DNA of 64,000 nt from an uncultured Schlesneria sp. (GCA_903904835.1 CAIVEI010000209.1:1-64000), one strand, 5' to 3'. Numbered from the stretch's first letter, positions 46,328 to 55,745 are shown. Numbers and translations: made by a program. The notes: generated by a model from the letters alone, not told the origin.

Positions 46328-46407
46328 GAATCCTTAACACGACGCGCAAGCGAGGGATCTTCGCACCGCAATCAAGATCCCTCGCTTGCGCGTCGGGCTA
46401 AGGATTC
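46328..46407. repeat. 34-bp inverted repeat with 12-base loop
   Basis: Arms 46328-46361 and 46374-46407 are complementary over 34 bases with two mismatches. The core is CGCGCAAGCGAGGGATCTT. It could form a very stable cruciform or RNA hairpin in the intergenic stretch 46130-46464, which holds no gene. Confidence 0.85.
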
Positions 46408-46464
46408 ATCAGGGTCCACATGCGTTATCGGTTAATGCATGACGCGCAATGCGGCCCGCTCACG

Positions 46465-47217
46465 TTACTCAATCCCCATTGCGGATTGAAGAATTTCGGC
46501 GATGTGCATGACGCGCAGGGGGGATTTCTGGCGGTAGATCAGGCCTGACATGTGCATCAGACATGACATGTCGCCCGCAGTCAGGACTTCTGCGCCGGCC
46601 TGCTCGTGATCGTGAATACGATCAAGGCCCATCATGCAAGAGACCGCTTCTTCGGCCACTGCAAACGTTCCACCAAACCCGCAGCACTCGTCCGGCCGCT
46701 TCAGGTTGACCAGTTCGATTCCTTCTAATCCCGCTAATAACTGGCCGGCTTTGTTGAACTTTTCGACCATCATTTCGCTGGAAGAACCAAGCCGTAATTC
46801 ACGCAATCCGTGGCAACTGTTGTGTAAGCCGACTCGGTGGGGAAATCGACCTTCGATCGATTTGATCTTCAGCACGTCCGTGAGGAATTCACACAGCTCG
46901 AACGTTTTCGGTCTGACGATGGCGTAACCGGGATCATCGTGCAATAGCTCGCCGTAATGCTGCCGAATCATCGCCGTACAACTTCCCGAAGGACAAACGA
47001 TGTATTCGTACTTCTGGAAGATCGAGACGAATTTACGAGCGAGCGGAACGGCGTCATCGACACAGCCGGTATTGGCCATCGGTTGCCCGCAGCAGGTTTG
47101 TGCCGCAGGAAAATCGACTTCACAGCCAAACCGTTCCAGAATTTTCAGCGTCGCCATCGCAACGTTGGGATACAACTGATCGACATAGCAAGGGATGAAT
47201 AAACCGACCTGGGGCAT
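46465..47217 (-). CDS. LutA/LldE-type (Fe-S)-binding protein
   Basis: Protein of 250 residues with two CCG domains: FIPCYVDQLYPNVAMATLKIL with AAQTCCGQPMANTG, and HNSCHGLRELRLG with PDECCGFGGTFAV. The pattern and length match LutA/LldE, the cysteine-rich subunit of the LutABC (LldEFG) lactate oxidation complex, which passes electrons through iron-sulfur clusters. The partner genes lutB and lutC are not next to it in this window, so the subunit is either encoded apart or has another role (heterodisulfide-reductase-like). Confidence 0.87.
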   Translation of the reverse strand: MPQVGLFIPCYVDQLYPNVAMATLKILERFGCEVDFPAAQTCCGQPMANTGCVDDAVPLARKFVSIFQKYEYIVCPSGSCTAMIRQHYGELLHDDPGYAIVRPKTFELCEFLTDVLKIKSIEGRFPHRVGLHNSCHGLRELRLGSSSEMMVEKFNKAGQLLAGLEGIELVNLKRPDECCGFGGTFAVAEEAVSCMMGLDRIHDHEQAGAEVLTAGDMSCLMHMSGLIYRQKSPLRVMHIAEILQSAMGIE

Positions 47218-47287
47218 GGGATTTTTCGTGCAATAGCGTAATTTCAGTTTTGTTTTGGCAAGTGCTCTGTCTCTCGTCTGAATTCAC

Positions 47288-47377
47288 GTGCCACTGTCTG
47301 ACCGTTTCGGTCAAGCAGTGCTCTTTGACCTGCCTCAGGAGAACACTGCTTCTCCGAAGACTCGTCAGCAGTGGCAC
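47288..47377. repeat. Compound palindromic repeat element, copy C (inverted)
   Basis: The two hairpins of copies A and B appear here in reverse order: CTGACCGTTTCGGTCAAGCAG first, then CACTGCTTCTCCGAAGACTC, ended by GCAGTGGCAC. It lies between the LutA/LldE gene start and the hemC stop. Confidence 0.75.
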
Positions 47378-47466
47378 AAAATCTTAATTCAGAAGTTCGA
47401 CAAAGCATCAGGCGGATTGTAGTCAACCGGGTCAGACTGAGCGAACGAGAACACGATCAGAGGAAA

Positions 47467-48432
47467 TCATTCAGCCTGTCCGCTGCGCAAAACTCGGTCA
47501 ACCCCCTGGGACCTAAGCAGTTCAGCGACAATTCGCCCGAGCGAAACGGGGTCCGAAACCTCTCCGGAAGCACTCGCCATCCATCGCTGGTGACCATCCT
47601 GTGGCAGAACGACCGCATCCAGACGAATCTGGCTACCTTCGACTTTGGTTTGAACCCCCAGTGGAGCATGGCAACCTGCTCGAAGCGTTGACAGCAGACT
47701 TCGTTCGGCAGAGACGGCTGCCAAGGTCGGTGAATCGGTAATTCGCGCGAGCAACGTTCTCAAATCGGCATCGTCAGTACGACATTCGACACCCACCGCC
47801 CCCTGGCCAACGGCAGGATACATTTCCGGCGGTGAAATCTCAGAATGGATACGCCCCCCCAAGCCAAGTCGCGTCAGGCCAGCGGACGCAAGGATGAGCG
47901 CGTCGTAATTGCCTTCATCCAGCTTTCGCAGCCGGGTTTCCACGTTGCCACGAACTTCCGACAATTGAAGATCGGGACGAAGAAAACGGATCTGTGCCTG
48001 TCGGCGAGGGCTACCAGTGCCGACCCGAGCCTTCAGGGGAAGATCCTGAAGCGATAAGCGGCGGGATTCCGCGACTGGCAAGATCAGCGCATCGAACGTC
48101 AGGCCACGGATTGGAGTTGCTGCCAATGTCAGTTGCGGCGGACCGTCTGTCGGAAGATCTTTCAAACTGTGAACGGCCAGATCGGCACGGCCATCCAGCA
48201 CGGCCAATTGAACTTCCCGAGTGAAGACACCAAAACTGCCCAAAGACCGAAGTGTTTCCGTTTGGTCGCGGTCACCGGTCGTGGAAACATGGACAAGTTC
48301 GACGGTGACTTCCGGATCCACCTGACGAATCAGGCTGGAAATGTAGTTGGACTGCCAGAGTGCGAGTTGGCTTGCGCGGGTCGCAATACGAAGGGTAGGT
48401 CGAGGAAACTTCGGCAAGAGTTGGATTTTCAA
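47467..48432 (-). CDS. hemC: Hydroxymethylbilane synthase (porphobilinogen deaminase)
   Basis: Protein of 321 residues covering the whole enzyme. Recognisable motifs are LRIATRASQLALWQS, the active-site VHSLKDLPT (catalytic Asp92), RVGTGSPRRQAQI (substrate-carboxylate arginines), AVGQGAVGVECR, and Cys254 in LRAGCHAPLGV, the residue that covalently carries the dipyrromethane cofactor. It polymerises four porphobilinogen units into hydroxymethylbilane for haem and other tetrapyrroles. An FHA-protein gene lies 53 bases upstream on the same strand. Confidence 0.97.
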   Translation of the reverse strand: MKIQLLPKFPRPTLRIATRASQLALWQSNYISSLIRQVDPEVTVELVHVSTTGDRDQTETLRSLGSFGVFTREVQLAVLDGRADLAVHSLKDLPTDGPPQLTLAATPIRGLTFDALILPVAESRRLSLQDLPLKARVGTGSPRRQAQIRFLRPDLQLSEVRGNVETRLRKLDEGNYDALILASAGLTRLGLGGRIHSEISPPEMYPAVGQGAVGVECRTDDADLRTLLARITDSPTLAAVSAERSLLSTLRAGCHAPLGVQTKVEGSQIRLDAVVLPQDGHQRWMASASGEVSDPVSLGRIVAELLRSQGVDRVLRSGQAE

Positions 48433-48485
48433 TTATCAGTGGAGACAAGCAGATCACGGCCAGGACTTAGGAACGACAATTCGGA

Positions 48486-49052
48486 TTAGTAACTGTCTGA
48501 CGCGAGCATCACATCTTGAGCTTCTTCGCTGTCATCTAACGGGATTACGTCATCGATCCGCTTCAGCCGTGCATGGGGCATCGGCCGATTCATACTGGTC
48601 TCGTCCGCTTCAAAATCGCGAGGAATGGCAGGGCGGTTGAGTTGAATTGAATCTTCGACCGTGTGTCGGCTACGTACGGGAATTGGAGCGTCTGGCGTAT
48701 CTGCCACAGTCCGATTGATCTGTCGATCGTCATTGATCGGCTTCGATTTCTGAGCGAGTTTCGCTTCGTTCTGCACGCGAAAACGGACGTCACCGATCAT
48801 CAAATCATCGCCAACAGACAGAGTCGCTTCTTTTCGGATTCGAGTTCCATTAAGAAAAACGCCGTTCGTGCTACCGAGATCTCGCACGACAAACTTGTTG
48901 TCGACTTGAGCGATGCAACAGTGTTTTCGCGAAATCTTGCGACTGAGCGTCAGCGAAACGTCACAATCGGATTGGCGACCAATCAACACGATCGCTTTTT
49001 CCAGTGGGATCAGGCAATGCCCAGGATCGACGGGAACCAGGAAGGCAGGCAT
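48486..49052 (-). CDS. FHA-domain protein
   Basis: Protein of 188 residues. Residues about 17-95 are a forkhead-associated domain: AIVLIGRQSDCDVSL, RKISRKHCCIAQV and FVVRDLGSTNGVFLNGTRI contain the conserved G-R, S-x-x-H and N-G that bind phosphothreonine. The C-terminal 90 residues are polar and probably disordered. It likely reads out Ser/Thr kinase activity. It is upstream of hemC on the same strand, 53 bases away. Confidence 0.9.
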   Translation of the reverse strand: MPAFLVPVDPGHCLIPLEKAIVLIGRQSDCDVSLTLSRKISRKHCCIAQVDNKFVVRDLGSTNGVFLNGTRIRKEATLSVGDDLMIGDVRFRVQNEAKLAQKSKPINDDRQINRTVADTPDAPIPVRSRHTVEDSIQLNRPAIPRDFEADETSMNRPMPHARLKRIDDVIPLDDSEEAQDVMLASDSY

Positions 49053-49453
49053 GTGTTACTCCGCACGGCCCGAATTGCACTTCAAAAGTGGACCCACTTT
49101 GTGGTTCACGTGTGAAAACTGGAAAACTATTTCAATCAGCGCAGAATGGAATCTCAAAAATAACGCATCGACTATAACAGTATCAAAAAAAACTGCCAAA
49201 GTCGTACCCCCGAATTATATGCTCGTTCTCGAAGGTTGGAAACCCGGAAGTTGAATCAAGTCGCGATTTTGTCGAAGGTTGTTTCCGGCCAAAACGAATT
49301 TGACACCGCTCTATTTCACCTTTTCCTTTAAATCACATCGGCCTTTCTCACATTTGGAATTGCTGGAAATCAGCAAACAACCTTTGATTTCGTTTCTTTA
49401 TTCGACAAAAGCATGAAATCAATACAAATATGCGCATTAACGCAACATGGGCA

Positions 49454-49552
49454 GGCTTTGCCGGAAAAATGGGTCAGACCCCTCATGGGTGGTGTCAGGT
49501 TTCGCTGTGCAAACGACATGTAGGGGGTCAGACCCATTTTTCCGGCAAAGCT
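49454..49552. mobile_element. MITE-like 99-bp element with 9-bp direct flanking duplication
   Basis: Inverted arms of about 29 bases (GCTTTGCCGGAAAAATGGGT... and ...ACCCATTTTTCCGGCAAAGC) enclose about 40 bases. The element is bracketed by the identical 9-mer ACATGGGCA at 49445-49453 and 49553-49561, as expected for a target-site duplication. No coding capacity. The rest of the gap 49053-49756 shows no gene. Confidence 0.7.
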
Positions 49553-49756
49553 ACATGGGCAACCTTTGACTTGCCGAATGCCGGAAGATTCGATAATTTC
49601 GCCTTCACCTCACTTCTGGCGAGACTGCATAAGACATTTTAATGAGCACGTTCAAGAAATGTTTGATGACGGGCACGAGGCCCTGATTTGATTGCCTTCC
49701 TGCTTTTTACTGAGGTTTTACGCCTTTCCCAATTGCCCTCGCGAAGGAGCTCAAGG

Positions 49757-50065
49757 ATGAGCCGACTCAGCGTGTATTGGCCTGATGAAACTGATTCTGC
49801 AGAAATCGTGAAAGACGAGCCAAGGATTCTGCCGTTTCCAACTTTGCGAAAAGTTGCTGACTTTGAATCTCGTCCCATGGATGTGGTCACTCGGGCCCGC
49901 ATCCTTTTCGCGAATCGCAAGTGCCGCGATTGCGGTTATCCGGTTGTCGAACCGATCGAACTACAAGATTCGATGACCAACCTCAGCGGCCTCGCCATCC
50001 CAGGTACCGCCACGTTGATCGGCTTCCACTGCTGTGGATGCCAGAACGAGTGGCCTGCCTGCTAA
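49757..50065 (+). CDS. Small four-cysteine zinc-ribbon-like protein
   Basis: Protein of 102 residues. The ATG at 49757 has AAGGAG seven bases upstream. The N-terminal half is polar. The C-terminal half has two Cys pairs, KCRDCGYPVVEP and HCCGCQNEWPAC, separated by about 30 residues including LSGLAIPGTATLIGF, which suggests a zinc ribbon. I do not recognise the family. The good ribosome-binding site and cysteine arrangement argue for a real gene. Confidence 0.65.
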   Translation: MSRLSVYWPDETDSAEIVKDEPRILPFPTLRKVADFESRPMDVVTRARILFANRKCRDCGYPVVEPIELQDSMTNLSGLAIPGTATLIGFHCCGCQNEWPAC

Positions 50066-50402
50066 GCGAATTATCGTTGCCATCGCCGATGAATTCTCGT
50101 GACGCCATGCTCACGAGGTGGAAGTTCGTTTTCGCGAATTGAAAACGGCGAGCTGTAGCATGGGCTTCAGCCCGTGCTTTCCCCCAGTTGAAATTCGGGT
50201 CACTGCTAAAATCCAATTCAAGTTATGCGGGCGCTTCGGGGCGTGGAAGCGTTAGATCAGCACGAAAGTGATGGAAAGATACAAAAGATTTTTAACCACG
50301 AAATACACGAAACACACGAAATAAAAATCAGAACCAAAAAAAGATTTCATTGATACTGCATTGGGAATTTTTTAATCAGTGATCTCAGGAGGCCGTGCCA
50401 CG
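50066..50402. other. Intergenic stretch with hairpin and simple repeats
   Basis: Contains GCATGGGCTTCAGCCCGTGC (50158-50177), related to the 35011/35111 hairpin, and an ACACGAAA-type simple repeat (CCACGAAATACACGAAACAC, from about 50297). No gene was seen. Confidence 0.6.
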
Positions 50403-51224
50403 TTAAACGGCTTCTTGCTTTAACAGCAACTCCGTCAGCAATTTCTTGGCGGACCATGACAAAGGTGCCTGTGCCAGTTGAAACGTGTTGAATTCGCCCC
50501 ACTCATTCGTCAATCGGTCACGAAATCGAGTCTGTAAACATCGATCGTTAAGCGACTCGAACGCGGTCTCGGCCAGTCGCGGAAGTCTGGAGACCGGCAG
50601 GCAGGCCGCCGCTGAAAAGACAAGTGCCCGCAGGTCATCCGCTCGACGATCCAATTCCGGCACGTGTGGCAAGTGCCGCATGTCAAAATCAATCCAAATG
50701 GCCTGCTGCAAATCAACGTCGACAATCACATTATTGACTGTGGCGTCGCCGTGACTCACGGATTGATTGACCCCACTTCCCCAGTCTGCTGATCGGTGAT
50801 GAAGCTGACAAAGCGAATCGACAGCCCATCCGATGGCGGAAAACTTTACCTCTTCGGAGTACCGGTCCTCTTTCAGCACGTCGCGTAATGAAGAGCCTGA
50901 AACGTGACGACGAGTGAAGGTGTGCGAGTTGTCGGCAATCAATTCTGTTTTTTTGACACCGTCAGCGCGGTCTATCGCGTTCTGAACCGTAATCTCCCAT
51001 CGAATCCATTCGTCGGTCGCCAGAATTTCGACGTCGCACTTTTGAAGCATCAAATAAAGGTTTCCGATAAAAATTGCGACTCGACTGCCAGATCGTCGAG
51101 ATTTCATCACGACCGCGAGTTCATCCTGATCGACATAGCAGATTTGATGTAACCGGCATCGAGCCATCGCTGCCCCTAGACAGCGCCGACTTTCATGAAT
51201 CAGTTGGCTTATGCAAACGGGCAT
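50403..51224 (-). CDS. Kinase-fold protein (RfaP/APH-like small-molecule kinase)
   Basis: Protein of 273 residues (or 254 from a second ATG at 51167). A central SHGDATVNNVIV segment gives the catalytic HxD-x4-N, followed by IWIDFDMRHL with the metal-binding Asp; this is the layout of lipopolysaccharide-core kinases and aminoglycoside-phosphotransferase-like proteins. An upstream lysine (VMKSRR) fits ATP binding. The start follows the stop of the GT2 gene by three bases, so they are co-translated. It probably phosphorylates a sugar or lipid of a surface glycan. Confidence 0.72.
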   Translation of the reverse strand: MPVCISQLIHESRRCLGAAMARCRLHQICYVDQDELAVVMKSRRSGSRVAIFIGNLYLMLQKCDVEILATDEWIRWEITVQNAIDRADGVKKTELIADNSHTFTRRHVSGSSLRDVLKEDRYSEEVKFSAIGWAVDSLCQLHHRSADWGSGVNQSVSHGDATVNNVIVDVDLQQAIWIDFDMRHLPHVPELDRRADDLRALVFSAAACLPVSRLPRLAETAFESLNDRCLQTRFRDRLTNEWGEFNTFQLAQAPLSWSAKKLLTELLLKQEAV

Positions 51225-51227
51225 TAT

Positions 51228-51950
51228 TCAGCGAATCCGATCCGAGTAATTTAATCGCCCACTGCGATGAAGGATCGCCCAGACGTATTTCAGGAACATG
51301 CGAGAATACCCAAATGGTTGCGCCTGCATTCGGCGATTGGAGCTGAGCGCCGTAATGGATCGATCATAAACAAAATTCCGCCGACGTCGGCGATAATGGT
51401 TTGCGAGGATGGGCCATTCTTCGCCGATGGCAACACTTTCATCAAAGGGACCAAATTCGTCAAACACCTTTGCAGTACAAAACATCAGAGCGGGCATCGC
51501 CTTTGCTCGACACAACGGAAGACGCCGTACGTGTTCCCAGAAAGACCACCACAGATGAGCTCGAAGACCACCTTCAAGACCAGCGAGGCGAGTAATCCCC
51601 GCTTCCATTCCTCGGTGATCGCAATGTTCGACAATCCGCTGCAGACAATCGGACGAGACCTGCGTATCGGCATCGACAAACACCAGAATCCGTCCGTTGG
51701 CATGGACTCGACCAAGATTTCTGGCCCGAGCTGCGCCAAGTTGGTCGAGCTGAACCGCTTTGATCTGGTCATTGTTCGCGTACTGCTGCAGGATATCCCA
51801 CGTTCCATCAGTACTGGCATTATCGACAACGATCACTTCAGCGCGTATTGAACCGAGGCGATCAATTGCGCCAAGAACGCAATTCAACGTTGAACGAATC
51901 AACCGGAATTCATTTCGAGCCGGGATGATGACCGAGAGATGACAGCCCAT
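51228..51950 (-). CDS. Family 2 glycosyltransferase
   Basis: Protein of 240 residues with the GT-A fold signatures: LSVIIPARNEFRLIRSTL at the N-terminus, VIVVDNASTDGTWDIL, AARARNLG, and the metal-binding FVDADTQV (DxD). The LWWSFWEHVR and EEWPILANHYRRR stretches fit acceptor-side motifs. No membrane anchor, so it probably works at the inner face of the cytoplasmic membrane. Middle gene of a three-gene operon with a DUF2334 protein and a kinase-like protein. Confidence 0.88.
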   Translation of the reverse strand: MGCHLSVIIPARNEFRLIRSTLNCVLGAIDRLGSIRAEVIVVDNASTDGTWDILQQYANNDQIKAVQLDQLGAARARNLGRVHANGRILVFVDADTQVSSDCLQRIVEHCDHRGMEAGITRLAGLEGGLRAHLWWSFWEHVRRLPLCRAKAMPALMFCTAKVFDEFGPFDESVAIGEEWPILANHYRRRRRNFVYDRSITALSSNRRMQAQPFGYSRMFLKYVWAILHRSGRLNYSDRIR

Positions 51951-52002
51951 CAGAAACCCCCACTTTGAAGTACAAACAGATCACGACTGACACCGAGCCA
52001 TT

Positions 52003-52776
52003 TCATGGGGTTTCCTCCCGTTCTGACATCAATTGCGTTGCTGTGGTCGGAACATATCCCCGATCCAGGAATTGGCGGATCAGTTGCTCTGCTTGTGGTA
52101 AATATCCTCTTCGCAAATCGATGGGGTGAATGACAACACAAGGGACGGCAGCCGGATGACACAGACTTTGGATCTGTCCGAGTATCTCACCTCCGCGTGA
52201 CAACCACCCCAAACGCCCCCAATCCCATGACCACGTTGCCAGCCGCCGCACTCGACCTGGTTTACGGCAACTTTCGATGGCCCCATACCGGACAACGAAT
52301 CGGAGTGAGGCTAAGTCCGTCGAACAGATCGGCAATTGCCACGCTGGTGGAACAAACCCCAAGGCGGGCTGGTTGGTCAATTCTGTGAACGCCGCCTGTC
52401 CGGCTTCGATTCGTTGAACGATCGTTTGGCGATCGAGACCCCGCATTTCATCAGCCCGACCAGTCAACAGCGAGATGGGGTGGTAGGGAAATTGGCTTTG
52501 ATGAGTCCAGCCGTGAAGCAGTCGCTCCTCAACGAGATCTAACAGACTTCGATAGTCGTTACTTGAATTTCCTTTTGTAGATCCATGCCAGCACGGAACA
52601 ACCGCCGCCGATACCTGCCGCCTAATCAGTGGGTAAAGCCTTTCAATAATCTCGTTCAATTCGCGTAGAAACACGGGCGAAAAATCGTGGATGGCAACCA
52701 GCATTGGCAGAATCCCCTGGCCGGAGATGTTGATTGTCCGATCAGTCGAAAGGCCCGAGTAAAATAAGTCGGCCAT
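52003..52776 (-). CDS. DUF2334 polysaccharide-deacetylase-like protein
   Basis: Protein of 257 residues from ATG 52776, which has GGAGGG eight bases upstream; a longer frame to 52842 would run through a hairpin. Motifs are LVAIHDFSPVF (metal Asp), VVPCWHG, ERLLHGWTHQSQ (His-x-His-like) and FVPPAWQLP, as in NodB-fold DUF2334 proteins. They are thought to deacetylate carbohydrate. First gene of an operon with the GT2 and kinase-like genes (52-base and 3-base gaps), which suggests glycan or envelope modification. Confidence 0.77.
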   Translation of the reverse strand: MADLFYSGLSTDRTINISGQGILPMLVAIHDFSPVFLRELNEIIERLYPLIRRQVSAAVVPCWHGSTKGNSSNDYRSLLDLVEERLLHGWTHQSQFPYHPISLLTGRADEMRGLDRQTIVQRIEAGQAAFTELTNQPALGFVPPAWQLPICSTDLASLRFVVRYGAIESCRKPGRVRRLATWSWDWGRLGWLSRGGEILGQIQSLCHPAAVPCVVIHPIDLRRGYLPQAEQLIRQFLDRGYVPTTATQLMSEREETP

Positions 52777-52792
52777 AACCGCGTCCCTCCTG

Positions 52793-52823
52793 CAACTATG
52801 CTTTGCAACGCAAAGCATAGTTG
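52793..52823 (-). promoter_or_regulatory. 14-bp perfect hairpin adjacent to the DUF2334 ribosome-binding site
   Basis: CAACTATGCTTTGC (52793-52806) pairs with its reverse complement (52810-52823) across a 3-base loop. On the minus strand the hairpin ends one or two bases before AGGAGGG and 16 bases before the ATG. It could control translation or be a dispersed palindrome. Confidence 0.6.
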
Positions 52824-53070
52824 TTGTTGCCTGAAGAAGCAAGGGGGCAGACCATCAATTAAAAACAGGTCATCTGCGAAGACTCAAGACCGCTCGAGAC
52901 TTCGAAATTCTTTGTTTAGCGTTTATTAGTGCTAATTAGCGTTCCAATTCTTTTTCCCTTCGTTTTCTTCGTTTCTTCCCGAGATCATTCGTTGTACACC
53001 CAATCGAACAGGCGTTAATTTGTGAGAATCACAGTTGTATCTGGTATTTCACTCAGGACCGGAGGTCTCC

Positions 53071-54168
53071 ATGACCAGTCGATATTGGCTTTTGCTTCTG
53101 ATTTCCTTTGCGACGATCGGACCGATCACTCTCGCTGAGGAAACTCATTCCCCGTTATTCGGAATCGACAGCAACTATGCACTGGAGATGGAGACACGAG
53201 GCAAGACATGGAAGTCCGAGTCTGATCGTGCCGACCCCTTCAAGTTATTTGGTCAGCAGGGATGTCAGAGCGCACGAATTCGGCTCTGGGTCGGTGACGA
53301 AGGCGTAAACCGATTGAAATATGCGACCGAGACTGCCCTCCGTGCAAAACAGGCGGGAATGAAACCTTATCTCGTCATCTTTCTGAGCGATGATTGGGCC
53401 GATCTGGTCAAACAACCTGTTCCCGCCGTCTGGAAGAATCTTACTGGGGATCAAAAGCTCGCAGCCATAGAAAGTTACTCGGAAAGTGTCGTCAAAAGCA
53501 TGTCAGCCAGCGGGGTTAATTTTGACCTGTTCGAGATTGGCAACGAAATCGATTTTGGCATTTGTGGAGAATTCGAAGAGGAATGGCCCAAACGAGTCAG
53601 TCTCGAATTCATGCGAACACGGATCTGGCCAAAGATGGTGCCGATTCTCAAAGCGGCGCAAGCGGGTGTGCTGAAAGCCCAACCGAAGGCCAAATTTATC
53701 GTGCACCTCTCGCAATGGAACAATGTGGAATACTGTCTTGCCTTCTGGCAGTCGATGCAGGCCGCAGAAGTGAAGCTCGACTATCCGGGACTCAGCTATT
53801 TTCCCTCGTCCGTGAAAGAGCCTAATCAGCGTCCGTTCCATTACCTGCAAGCACAGGGGGCGAGAATTGTCGCAGCATTGCACAAGCCAGTCATGATCTG
53901 CGAGACCGCATACCCTGCCACCGCAAACTTTGGAGGTCAATTCGCGGAATGGAACCAACCGACGGAGGGATACCCATTGACCGACGAAGGACAAGCCAAA
54001 TGGATCGCGGATATGTCCACCGTCGTACGCAACGACAAGAATTTTGCAGGTCTGTTTTATTGGAGTCCCGAATGGTACGAAACCGAGCTTTGGGACGCCT
54101 TCGCCTTATTCAACCGCGAAGGTGCCGCTCGGCCGGGCTCGAAATATTTCCGGCCGAAGTCCGACTAA
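53071..54168 (+). CDS. Secreted arabinogalactan endo-beta-1,4-galactanase (GH53)
   Basis: Protein of 365 residues from ATG 53071, with GGAGG six bases upstream; the GTG/ATG upstream at 53035 lacks this. A signal peptide (6-22) leads into FGIDSNYALEME. The barrel motifs are SARIRLWVGDEG, FLSDDWADL, the acid/base Glu159 in LFEIGNEIDFG and the nucleophile Glu277 in VMICETAYPA, both at beta4/beta7 positions as in clan GH-A family 53. It hydrolyses galactan side chains of pectin. No transporter adjoins. Confidence 0.9.
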   Translation: MTSRYWLLLLISFATIGPITLAEETHSPLFGIDSNYALEMETRGKTWKSESDRADPFKLFGQQGCQSARIRLWVGDEGVNRLKYATETALRAKQAGMKPYLVIFLSDDWADLVKQPVPAVWKNLTGDQKLAAIESYSESVVKSMSASGVNFDLFEIGNEIDFGICGEFEEEWPKRVSLEFMRTRIWPKMVPILKAAQAGVLKAQPKAKFIVHLSQWNNVEYCLAFWQSMQAAEVKLDYPGLSYFPSSVKEPNQRPFHYLQAQGARIVAALHKPVMICETAYPATANFGGQFAEWNQPTEGYPLTDEGQAKWIADMSTVVRNDKNFAGLFYWSPEWYETELWDAFALFNREGAARPGSKYFRPKSD

Positions 54169-54389
54169 CGCGTTGTCCGGGCGAAAACGCCCGATGACGC
54201 GGGAAAGTGACTGAGCGGGATTCGTGTTCTCGCGATTTTTCTCTTTCTCCTGCGTTAATTGAAAGTCCTGCAATTGTCGATTTTGCGTTTTGTGGCCGGT
54301 TCAGACCAAAGTGTTAGAATCCCAAATCAATTGAAACCGGATTCAGATCTGAATCGGCTCACCAATTCTCACGGAAAACGAGACAACCA

Positions 54390-55667
54390 ATGACCACGAA
54401 CTTTCGACTGTTGAATGCCATGTTACTGGCAAGCGTCTGGTTCGGCTCAACCCCATTCGCCGTTGCTGAGCAACCGCTTGTGCCGATCTGGGATCAATGG
54501 CGGGGTCCAACTCGTGACGGGCTGGTTTCCGGGGCTGATTGGCCTTCAACGTTGTCCGAACAGACGTTGACTCGTCTCTGGCGGGTTGAACTCGACTCGA
54601 GCTATTCCGGCCCGATTGTGTCCGAAACGAGTGTGTTTGTGACGGGAACACGAAATAAAAAAACCGAAGTCGTTATCGCTCTGGATCGCAAGTCGGGGGC
54701 CAAACAATGGGAAGTTGAATGGCCCGGCGCGATGACCGTTCCATTTTTTGCCAGTTCCAACGGATCATGGATTCGCTCGACACCTGCTTACGACGGATCA
54801 ACTCTCTACGTTGCCGGAATGTGTGATCTGCTTGTTGCTCTGGATGCAAAAACCGGCGACGAACGCTGGCGAATTGATTTTGTCAAAGAGTTCAAAACAA
54901 CATTACCGACATTTGGCTGCGTCAGTTCGCCGCTGATTGACGGAGACTTTCTCTTTGTTCAGGCGGGCGGTTCGCTGGTCAAAATGAACAAAGCCACGGG
55001 AAAGGTGGTCTGGCGGACTCTTGAAGATGGCGGCGGCATGATGGGCGGGGCATTTTCATCGCCGACAATGGCAACCAGCCTGGCGGGACGAAAACAACTT
55101 CTGGTCCAGACTCGTGAAAAGCTGGCTGGGGTCGACCCGGAAACCGGTAAAGTCTTGTGGGAACGAAATGTACCCAGCTTTCGAGGGATGAATATTCTGA
55201 CACCGCTCGTCATTGGTGATTCGATTTTCACGAGCACCTACCAGAATAAATCATGGCGATTCGATGTCTCGAATGTCGACGGCACGTTCGCAACAAACGA
55301 AGCCTGGAACAACAAGTCGCAAGGCTATATGTCGACACCCGTCGTGATTGACGGTTATGTCTATCTGCACCTGCAGAACCAGCGGTTCACCTGCATCAAT
55401 CTTTCAACCGGAGCGGGCATGTGGACGTCACAGCCATACGGAAAATACTCGAGCCTGGTCGCTCAAAAGGACCGGATTCTGGCCTTGGACCAGTCAGGTA
55501 AACTTTTATTGATCAAAGCGAATCCAGACCGGTTCGAACTGATTGATGAGCGACAAATCAGCGATCAGGAAACCTGGGCACATCTGGCCGTCTGCGGCGA
55601 AGAAGTCTATGTTCGAGAACTGAATGCATTGTCGACTTTCCGCTGGAAAAATGAAAAACGCGAATAA
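54390..55667 (+). CDS. PQQ-type beta-propeller protein
   Basis: Protein of 425 residues with a signal peptide (hydrophobic 8-26) and a WDQWRGPTRDG motif typical of planctomycete PQQ-like propellers. Repeated blades of the form LDRKSGAKQWEVEW, LDAKTGDERWRIDF, MNKATGKVVWRTL and VDPETGKVLWERNV follow, with Trp-dock tryptophans. No enzyme-active PQQ ligands were identified, so the protein is probably a structural, BamB-like propeller. Exported. Confidence 0.85.
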   Translation: MTTNFRLLNAMLLASVWFGSTPFAVAEQPLVPIWDQWRGPTRDGLVSGADWPSTLSEQTLTRLWRVELDSSYSGPIVSETSVFVTGTRNKKTEVVIALDRKSGAKQWEVEWPGAMTVPFFASSNGSWIRSTPAYDGSTLYVAGMCDLLVALDAKTGDERWRIDFVKEFKTTLPTFGCVSSPLIDGDFLFVQAGGSLVKMNKATGKVVWRTLEDGGGMMGGAFSSPTMATSLAGRKQLLVQTREKLAGVDPETGKVLWERNVPSFRGMNILTPLVIGDSIFTSTYQNKSWRFDVSNVDGTFATNEAWNNKSQGYMSTPVVIDGYVYLHLQNQRFTCINLSTGAGMWTSQPYGKYSSLVAQKDRILALDQSGKLLLIKANPDRFELIDERQISDQETWAHLAVCGEEVYVRELNALSTFRWKNEKRE

Positions 55668-55745
55668 CTTCAATTCAACTTTCACCTCCGCCGTGAGAGA
55701 CTCGTCGGCACGAGGGTGGCTCTCACGAAGGAATTAAGAGAACCG

